From Acidobacteriota bacterium (GTDB taxonomy: Bacteria; Acidobacteriota; Blastocatellia; Pyrinomonadales; Pyrinomonadaceae): a DNA stretch of 5,226 nucleotides. The stretch is from contig QHXE01000115.1 in NCBI GenBank assembly GCA_003222835.1, forward strand, positions 1-5,226. Direction: 5' to 3'. The notes beneath the pieces are model-generated. The model was not told the DNA's origin. It saw nothing but the letters and a program-made list of their open reading frames with translations, and did not search any database. This document shows positions 1 to 5,226 of this stretch, piece by piece; within the stretch, counting starts at the first letter, position 1; every line of letters begins with the position of its first letter. Position numbers and translations under genes: made by a program.

Positions 1-1
1 T

Positions 2-1678
2 TTCGTGGCCACGTTCGATCTGGATAAAGCGGGAAGCGACACGTTGGCGGTTATAACGCACCGGAATCCATTAAGCGGGCAGCCTTCGCTCACGGCGACC
101 GCGCCAGTGCGAAGCACAAACGAACCAGGTTTCTTCGCGGTTGATGCGCTGCTGGGTTTTGGAGCGAACCAGAGCGCAACGAAAGATTCGCCCACGAGTG
201 GCGCGCCAACAAAAACGGCGGTGATTCTGTTCGATACGTCGCTATCCATGCAGTGGGAAAAACTCGAACGCAGCTACCAGGCACTGGAGACCTTGCTGCA
301 CGCATTGAAGCCCGAAGACAAGTTCAATTTGATTCTTTTCAATAACCAGGTTCAGCCGTTTCAGCAGTCTCCGGTTGCTGCCGACAGTAACAACGTGCAA
401 CATGCGCTCGATTTCGTGCGCGCCAGCCGCTTGCGGGGCGGCACCGATCTTGAGAAAGCGCTGCAAGAAGCGCTGCGGGAATCCGGCGCTTCCGGAGGCA
501 ATCCGTACCTAGTGCTGCTGAGTGACGGCGGCGCGACTGAGGGCCTCATCAAAAACGCGAAACTCGCGGCGACGTACGAAGCGGACTGGAAACGGCTGCC
601 CGAAGCGAGCCGGCCAAAGACGTACATCTTTGGGGTGGGCGACGATGCGAACCTGCCTCTCTTGAAGCTGCTGGCGCGCGAGGACGGCGTTCTGGAAAAC
701 GTGCTTTCGACGGAACCGATCGAATTCAAGCTGAATTCGTTCCTCTCGAAGATTGGGCGCAGCCCGGTTGGGCAACTGGCGGTGACGGTTTCGCCGGAAT
801 CGGCAGTGGACGCTGTTTATCCCTTGCAAGACGCGGCCTTCGCCGGGTCGGAAGCGGCGTGGGTTGGCCGGTATCAGAAGCCGGCGCAGGAGGTTGGCTT
901 TAGCGTGCATGGCGTCAGAGACGGGACGCCTGTGTCCATGTCCTCTAAAGCGAACTTGCCGAGCGAATCCGCCGAGCATCCACAACTTCCGAGACTCTGG
1001 GCACGCGCCCGTGTGGATGCATTGCTGGAGAAGATCGAGCGCGAAGGTGAAGACGCGGCTTCCATTGAGGAGATCATCCGTTTGTCGCGCCAATACAAAT
1101 TTGTGACGCCGTACACATCGTTCCTGGCGGTGCCGCGGGCGCTGCTGCGGCCACGCGTGATTCGCCCGGGAGACCCGGTGATTCGAGTGAAAACGGACCC
1201 AGCGATCGTCTCAGTTGTGGCGCTGTTTCCGTTCGGACTGGTGAAGCCCTTGCGATATTTGCACGGCGAAGACACATGGCAAACACGCTTCCTGGTTCCG
1301 ACGGACCTGGCGGATGGAACGTATCCGGTTCGACTGGTGATGCGCGACCGTTCCGGGCAAACCTACCGTGAAGTGAAGACGTTCGTGATTGCCAGCAAGT
1401 CGCCGACGGTGCAGATCAAACTGCCAAAAACGCGCTACAGCCGCGGGGAAACGGTGGACTTGAAGGTTTTGGCGTCACAGAACACGCGCACGCTTGTGGC
1501 GCGGCTCGAAGGCGCGGCGCCCGTGAGTTTGCATTGGGATGCGAAACTCAACGCCAATACAGGCGAACTGTTCATTCCGGAGCAGATGATTCCCGGAAGT
1601 TACCATTTGACGGTCACGGCGGAAGACATCGCGCACAACATGGGTTCTCAGGGGGTGGACATTGAAATCGTTCCGTGA
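2..1678 (+). CDS. VIT/VWA-type von Willebrand factor A domain protein, 5'-partial
   Basis: Probable envelope or secreted metal-dependent protein-binding protein; no enzymatic function is visible. The frame is open to the left edge (first codon TTC at 2). A GTG at 5 is possible as a start, but the protein there is already inside a folded domain, so the N-terminus is probably missing. Residues are numbered from the GTG codon. Residues 1-55 resemble the stretch between a VIT domain and its VWA domain. The VWA domain spans about 70-255 with a complete MIDAS: D77-T-S79-L-S81, T147 in a GGTD loop, and D174 in LLSDGG. Residues 332-377 carry the helical tail typical of VIT/VWA proteins (LWARARVDALLEKI, then FVTPYTSFLAVP). 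Residues about 386-463 and 467-556 look like two Ig-like beta-sandwich modules. There is no C-terminal membrane anchor or sorting signal. The end overlaps the next gene by 17 bases. VWA assignment is firm; the VIT-family placement rests on the tail signature, since the VIT domain itself is not in view. Confidence 0.9.
   Translation, partial: FVATFDLDKAGSDTLAVITHRNPLSGQPSLTATAPVRSTNEPGFFAVDALLGFGANQSATKDSPTSGAPTKTAVILFDTSLSMQWEKLERSYQALETLLHALKPEDKFNLILFNNQVQPFQQSPVAADSNNVQHALDFVRASRLRGGTDLEKALQEALRESGASGGNPYLVLLSDGGATEGLIKNAKLAATYEADWKRLPEASRPKTYIFGVGDDANLPLLKLLAREDGVLENVLSTEPIEFKLNSFLSKIGRSPVGQLAVTVSPESAVDAVYPLQDAAFAGSEAAWVGRYQKPAQEVGFSVHGVRDGTPVSMSSKANLPSESAEHPQLPRLWARARVDALLEKIEREGEDAASIEEIIRLSRQYKFVTPYTSFLAVPRALLRPRVIRPGDPVIRVKTDPAIVSVVALFPFGLVKPLRYLHGEDTWQTRFLVPTDLADGTYPVRLVMRDRSGQTYREVKTFVIASKSPTVQIKLPKTRYSRGETVDLKVLASQNTRTLVARLEGAAPVSLHWDAKLNANTGELFIPEQMIPGSYHLTVTAEDIAHNMGSQGVDIEIVP
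1650..1658 (+). promoter_or_regulatory. Shine-Dalgarno site for the TPR gene, inside the VWA gene
   Basis: AGGGGGTGG lies six bases (counted from the AGGGGG core) before a TTG codon at 1662. It pairs with the 16S rRNA anti-Shine-Dalgarno sequence over about eight positions, with one G-U pair. It sits within the last codons of the upstream VWA gene. This site decides the start of the downstream frame: the next in-frame ATG (1827) lies 165 bases further on and would remove the signal peptide. The placement suggests that ribosomes finishing the VWA gene re-initiate here. Confidence 0.7.
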
Positions 1679-1751
1679 TTTCGCTCCCAATTGCGCATGG
1701 AGCATCAGCGCCGCGGTCCTTCTTGTCGGCGCGGGCACGTTCTCGCTGGCA
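1662..1751 (+). other. Sec-type signal peptide of the TPR protein
   Basis: Residues 1-30, counted from the TTG start. A short basic n-region (MKSFRD, with K2 and R5) is followed by a hydrophobic core (SISAAVLLVGAGTFSLA). The best cleavage point is after A30 (SLA before AKG), with small residues at -3 and -1. Cleavage after A31 is also possible. The only cysteine nearby (C11) lies before the hydrophobic core and is not in a lipobox, so this does not look like a lipoprotein. There is no twin-arginine motif. The prediction is by eye. Confidence 0.75.
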
Positions 1752-4700
1752 GCCAAGGGCGAGCTGCCCGCCTGGATTCACAACATCGAGGCAAAAACGG
1801 ACGTAGAACGAGCCTTTTTCCGCGCGATGCAATTGCCGTACGGCGAAGTGCTGTTTCGCAGGCCGCCGGCAGAGACGCGTCCCGCCCTCGGAGACTTGAT
1901 TCAGCAACAGCCGGCAAGCGCGGATTTGTATTCGCTGCGAGCGCTCGAAGACGAACGGCAGCTCGATTTCACAGCGGCGGAGCGCGATTGGAAGTCGTAC
2001 GCCGAGAAGGCACCAAACAAGGCCGCTGCGGAACAAGATCTGGCGGATTTTTATCACCGCAGGCTGCGGCCACAAGACGAAATCGCAACATTGCGAATCA
2101 TTGGCGATTCGCCGGCACCATCGAGCGAAAAGCTGACGCCGACCAATCAGCAGACTTCGTGGGGAGCCTTCGAGCGCATTCTCGCCGTTATTCAAGCGCA
2201 GGGGCTGCCCAAAGAGTCCACTATTGCGACTTATCGCGCGTGGATTGCACGCTATCCGAAAGAGGAACAGCTTTACGTCCGGTTTCTCGAGTACCTGGTG
2301 GCGCAGAAGGAGTTCGACGCAGCCAACCAGTTGATTGCCGCGTATCAAAAGCAATTTCCCAACGACGAAATCTTTCCGGTGAAAGCCAGAGCCCTGGTGG
2401 AATACAAGCAAAGCTCCATTCGACAGGGATTGGCGGTCTACGAGAAGAGCTTCCAGCCGTTGTGGCAACCCGACCTGGTGAAGGGTTATTTCGACCTTCT
2501 GGCACAGACGCAGGGTTTGCGCGAGTTTCTGGATGCGGCGCGCGCTGCTCTGAACAAAAATCCCGACGACCTGAACGCAACGGCGCGCGTTTTCTATTAC
2601 TACCAGCAACAAGGCAAGCTGGACGCCGCGGAGCAAGCCATCACCAGCCTGAGGCTGCACAAAGAGGCGGCAAATTCCGCGTGGACGGCGCAAGAACTCT
2701 ACACTTGCGGGCGCCTGCTCGAAGACATTCACTCGTATCCAGAAGCGGCGCGCTACTATTTCGCGCTTTACAACAGCAAGGGAACACCCGATGCGCAAGA
2801 GCACGCGCTTACGCGGCTGACGGACATGCTTCTGACTTCGCCGGAGTCGGCGATTCGCCTGGGCAGCGGCGAATTGTCCATATATAAGGACATCGCCACG
2901 TTGGATCAGGGGCCCGGCTATTTCAACGGGATTCTCTCGCTCATCTTGAATACGACGTCTCCCAACAGGGCTTATCCGGAGGAAGAACAGCGCGCGTTTT
3001 CTTACTTCCACCGCTCACGGGGCGCCGAATTGCTGGCGCTTTTGGACAAAAGTCTTCCAAACGCGGCGGGCCGGCCGGAGTTGCACGTCAAACTGCTCGA
3101 GTTTTATTCGAGCACGGGTCAGAGCGAAGCCCTGCTGCTGGGGGGAAAAGAGTTTCTCGCGTTGTTTCCGAAGTCGCGTGATCGCACCCGCGTTGCGCTG
3201 CTAATGGCGGACGCGGACGCGCGGCTGGAGAAACCGCAGGACGAATTCGCGATCTATGACGCAATTCTGAAGGAGCTCGCCGACGAAGCGGATAAGATTC
3301 CGCTCGGCAGCCGTGTGGCGGACACCGGAAACTTTAGTGGTCCGCAAGGCTACCAACGCTTTCAGCAGGCCGCGAATCAAGACACGGAAGGCGAGGCTGG
3401 CGGTGAAGAACCGGAAGGATCGCCCGCGCGGGGACAGGTCCCAAGCTCCGCATTTCAAGTGGGAAGAACCCCAGAGACACAGGAGACCGGGCCGCGTTCG
3501 GCCGAGTATTCGCGAGTCCTCGAACGCTATCTGGCGCGGCTGGTGCAGCTGAAAGAGTTTCCGCAGGCGCTGGGTGTTCTGCGCCGGGAGATTGATCACA
3601 ACCCTGACGATCCCGGCCTGTACGAGCGGCTCGCGATGTTTCTGCAGCAAAACAATCTCAGCCAGGAAGAGGAGGAAGTGTACCGGCGCGCCTTCGCTCG
3701 TTTCTCCGATCCCTCCTGGTACAGCAAGCTGGCGCGCCTGTATCTGCGCTACCGGAGGTATTCCACGCTCGAACAATTGACGAAAGATGCGGTAAAGCAG
3801 TTCGACGGCAGCGTGCTGCAAACGTACTTCGCATCGGTCGGGGGAAGTACGCCGGCGATGTCCGTGCGGTTGAACCAGTTTGCTAACGCGCGATTCCCGC
3901 ACAATCTCTATTTCGTCCGCAATTTGCTGCAGGCTTATCACTCGAAACCGACCTATGACCAAGCGGCTTGGGTGGCGCTCATCCGACAGCACTGGTTTGA
4001 AGACCCTGGACTGCGAGGCCAGTATTTTGAATATCTTTCTGCCAACCGTCAGCTGGAGCAGGAGTTGAGCTCTCTGCGGCGGTCGGCGCCAACCACTGAC
4101 GGCGCGGGTTGGCCGGACTTTGTGAAGAAAAACCCAGCAGCAGCCACGGAACTGGCGGACGCGGAAATCTGGCGCTCGCATTTTGAAGAGGGCGCGCCGG
4201 TTTTGAAGGGGCTAGCCGAAGCGTATCCTGCCGAACAGGAACTCGACCGCACGGCCTCTTCGGTTTTCCGTTCGCTGGCTTATTTTGACCCGGCAAAGAC
4301 AGCAGTTGCCGTCCATATTGAAGAAAATCTTCTGGCTGGGAATCCCGGGAACACGGAAATTCTTGGCCGCATCGGCGACATCTACGCCGACCGCGATCTT
4401 TTGCAGCAAGCCGCTCCGTATTGGGAGCGCATTCCGAAAGTGGCTCCGGGGCAGCCGGATGGCTACTTGGAAGCAGCCACGATTTACTGGGACTACTTCG
4501 ATTTCAGCAATGCGCTGCGGCTTATGGATGAAGGCCGAAGGAAATTAGGGAATCCGACTCTTTATGGATATGAAGAAGGCGCGATTTACGAGACGCAGAA
4601 GGATTATGCGAGGGCCGTACGCGAATACGCGGACGCGGCGGTCGCGAGCGATATGCCGCCCGCCGAGGCGGACTGGACAACGGGAAATTCGCCCGCCCTG

Positions 4701-5226
4701 GGACGGCTACTGGAGCTGGCGCGCCGTCCGAAACTCCGCGACCTGGTGAGCGACACGACCGAAAAGCTGGCAGTGGATTCGCACTACGCGATGCCTGCCG
4801 TCAATCTACGTATACGCGTACTGGAAGCGGCCAACGAAGGGCCGCAGATGGCGGCCTTTCTTGGCGCCGCGCTGGATCACGCCGAAACCATTGAACGGGC
4901 CTCGCAAATCGAATTGATTGCGCAGCAGCGGTCCCTCGAGGGCGTGCGGCAGAAGGCGCTTGAGAAGCAGGCTGCGCTGGCGACGGATCCTGTGACGCGA
5001 ATCCAGTTGCTCTATGCGCTGGTGCGGTTCTATGAAAGCAAAAGGGATTTTGCCGCGGCGCAGCGAAATATCGAAGCGTTATATCAGGCCAATCCTAAGA
5101 TTCTAGGAGTGGTGCGCTCAACGGTGGACTTCTACTGGCGGGTGAAACTCTACCCGCAGGCCATCGCTGTGCTGCGGCAGGCTGCCAAGGACGCCTACCC
5201 GCAGCTAAGCACACAGTTTACGTTCG
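1662..5226 (+). CDS. Exported giant tetratricopeptide-repeat protein, 3'-partial
   Basis: Likely a periplasmic or surface scaffold that binds other proteins through TPR-like helical pairs; no catalytic motif is visible in the 1188 codons available. The TTG start is chosen for its Shine-Dalgarno site at 1650 and because it yields a proper Sec signal peptide (residues 1-30). Mature-region repeats include residues about 84-150, 198-232, 300-371, 647-718, 894-998 and 1109-1180. Clear units start NPDDLNATARVFYYYQQQG, NPGNTEILGRIGDIYADRD and DPVTRIQLLYALVRFYESK. Helix-capping prolines recur at close to 34 residues (for example P199, P233, P301; and P895, P929, P965, P999). Residues about 549-613 form an acidic, low-complexity linker. 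The sequence is rich in Tyr, Trp, Ala, Leu and Gln, as is common in solenoids. The frame stays open to the right edge, so the C-terminus and any catalytic or anchoring domain there are unseen. TPR-like architecture is well supported; specific function is unknown. Confidence 0.9.
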   Translation, partial: MKSFRDFAPNCAWSISAAVLLVGAGTFSLAAKGELPAWIHNIEAKTDVERAFFRAMQLPYGEVLFRRPPAETRPALGDLIQQQPASADLYSLRALEDERQLDFTAAERDWKSYAEKAPNKAAAEQDLADFYHRRLRPQDEIATLRIIGDSPAPSSEKLTPTNQQTSWGAFERILAVIQAQGLPKESTIATYRAWIARYPKEEQLYVRFLEYLVAQKEFDAANQLIAAYQKQFPNDEIFPVKARALVEYKQSSIRQGLAVYEKSFQPLWQPDLVKGYFDLLAQTQGLREFLDAARAALNKNPDDLNATARVFYYYQQQGKLDAAEQAITSLRLHKEAANSAWTAQELYTCGRLLEDIHSYPEAARYYFALYNSKGTPDAQEHALTRLTDMLLTSPESAIRLGSGELSIYKDIATLDQGPGYFNGILSLILNTTSPNRAYPEEEQRAFSYFHRSRGAELLALLDKSLPNAAGRPELHVKLLEFYSSTGQSEALLLGGKEFLALFPKSRDRTRVALLMADADARLEKPQDEFAIYDAILKELADEADKIPLGSRVADTGNFSGPQGYQRFQQAANQDTEGEAGGEEPEGSPARGQVPSSAFQVGRTPETQETGPRSAEYSRVLERYLARLVQLKEFPQALGVLRREIDHNPDDPGLYERLAMFLQQNNLSQEEEEVYRRAFARFSDPSWYSKLARLYLRYRRYSTLEQLTKDAVKQFDGSVLQTYFASVGGSTPAMSVRLNQFANARFPHNLYFVRNLLQAYHSKPTYDQAAWVALIRQHWFEDPGLRGQYFEYLSANRQLEQELSSLRRSAPTTDGAGWPDFVKKNPAAATELADAEIWRSHFEEGAPVLKGLAEAYPAEQELDRTASSVFRSLAYFDPAKTAVAVHIEENLLAGNPGNTEILGRIGDIYADRDLLQQAAPYWERIPKVAPGQPDGYLEAATIYWDYFDFSNALRLMDEGRRKLGNPTLYGYEEGAIYETQKDYARAVREYADAAVASDMPPAEADWTTGNSPALGRLLELARRPKLRDLVSDTTEKLAVDSHYAMPAVNLRIRVLEAANEGPQMAAFLGAALDHAETIERASQIELIAQQRSLEGVRQKALEKQAALATDPVTRIQLLYALVRFYESKRDFAAAQRNIEALYQANPKILGVVRSTVDFYWRVKLYPQAIAVLRQAAKDAYPQLSTQFTF
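1911..5225 (+). repeat. Degenerate TPR-like helical repeat array (protein-level)
   Basis: This is a protein repeat, not a DNA repeat; the units share little nucleotide identity. Many units begin with Pro after Asn, Tyr, Phe or Asp, as at the turn between TPR units. Pro spacing is 34 (P199 to P233), 68 (P233 to P301), 34, 36 and 34 (P895, P929, P965, P999), 36 (P746 to P782) and 35 (P1110 to P1145). The classical TPR consensus (W4, G8, A20, P32) is only partly kept, so profile searches would probably find only a fraction of the units. The array is interrupted by the linker at 3306-3500. Edges of weak units are approximate. Confidence 0.75.
3306..3500 (+). other. Acidic low-complexity linker splitting the TPR solenoid
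   Basis: About 65 residues (roughly 549-613 of the TPR protein) rich in Gly, Glu, Gln, Pro and Ser, with stretches such as QDTEGEAGGEEPEG and few large hydrophobic residues. Helical repeats precede it (ending near LKELADEADK) and resume after it at SAEYSRVLERYLARL. It is probably a flexible hinge between two solenoid halves, or an insertion in a loop between repeat helices. The reading frame runs through without disruption, so it is not a frameshift artefact. Confidence 0.65.

Noticed and set aside
1679..1760. Possible intergenic promoter or terminator between the two genes
   Set aside because: There is no intergenic space: the TPR frame begins at 1662 and this stretch encodes its signal peptide. 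No stem-loop followed by a T-run was seen.
1691..2887. Sense-strand open frame of 398 codons starting at ATG 1691
   Set aside because: It is in a different frame from the signal-peptide/TPR frame, its product is Arg/Gly/Ser-rich with no recognisable fold, and it has no convincing ribosome binding site. It is a shadow of the real gene.
2877..2890. Near-palindromic AT-rich site TCCATATATAAGGA
   Set aside because: It is 12 of 14 positions symmetric and AT-rich against a GC-rich background, but it lies in mid-gene, encodes ordinary residues (S-I-Y-K-D), and has no promoter elements or second copy near it.
1614..3011. Long antisense open frame of 465 codons
   Set aside because: It lies opposite the VWA and TPR genes. 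Its translation is Arg- and Leu-rich with no domain pattern, and the sense frame is clearly coding. It is a by-product of GC-rich codon use.
3201..4181. Antisense open frame of 326 codons
   Set aside because: Fully inside the TPR gene on the opposite strand, with Arg-rich low-complexity translation and no domain signal; the + frame shows clear repeat periodicity here.
4808..4821. Overlapping short palindromes around CGTATACGCGTA
   Set aside because: Short CG-rich self-complementary words are expected by chance at this composition. It lies within the coding frame (residues L-R-I-R-V) with no flanking repeat.

Overview
The window is a wall-to-wall coding stretch on the + strand of a moderately GC-rich bacterium. 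It holds two genes, each cut by one window edge, and no intergenic space. The codon style, the VIT/VWA-type protein and the very large exported repeat protein fit a soil-type Acidobacteriota or a similar Gram-negative lineage. That placement is inference only: there is no rRNA or other marker gene here.

Positions 2-1678 hold the C-terminal part (at least 558 codons) of a von Willebrand factor A (VWA) protein of the VIT/VWA (inter-alpha-trypsin-inhibitor heavy-chain-like) type. Its metal-ion-dependent adhesion site (MIDAS) is complete. The VWA domain is followed by the conserved post-VWA helical signature and two predicted beta-sandwich modules. The upstream part, where the VIT domain and any export signal would lie, is outside the window.

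Positions 1662-5226 hold one uninterrupted frame of at least 1188 codons. It starts with TTG inside the end of the VWA gene (17-base overlap) behind a strong Shine-Dalgarno sequence. It encodes a Sec signal peptide followed by a long, degenerate tetratricopeptide (TPR) solenoid. An acidic, Gly/Pro-rich linker of about 65 residues splits the solenoid near residue 580. No stop codon is reached before the window ends. I read every codon of this frame from 1662 to 5225 and found no stop or frameshift.

The overlap and internal ribosome binding site point to translational coupling. The likely picture is a cell-envelope protein-interaction module: a metal-dependent VWA ligand-binding protein made together with an exported TPR scaffold. 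The ligand and biological process cannot be read from this sequence. No RNA gene, mobile element, CRISPR array, promoter or terminator could be supported.
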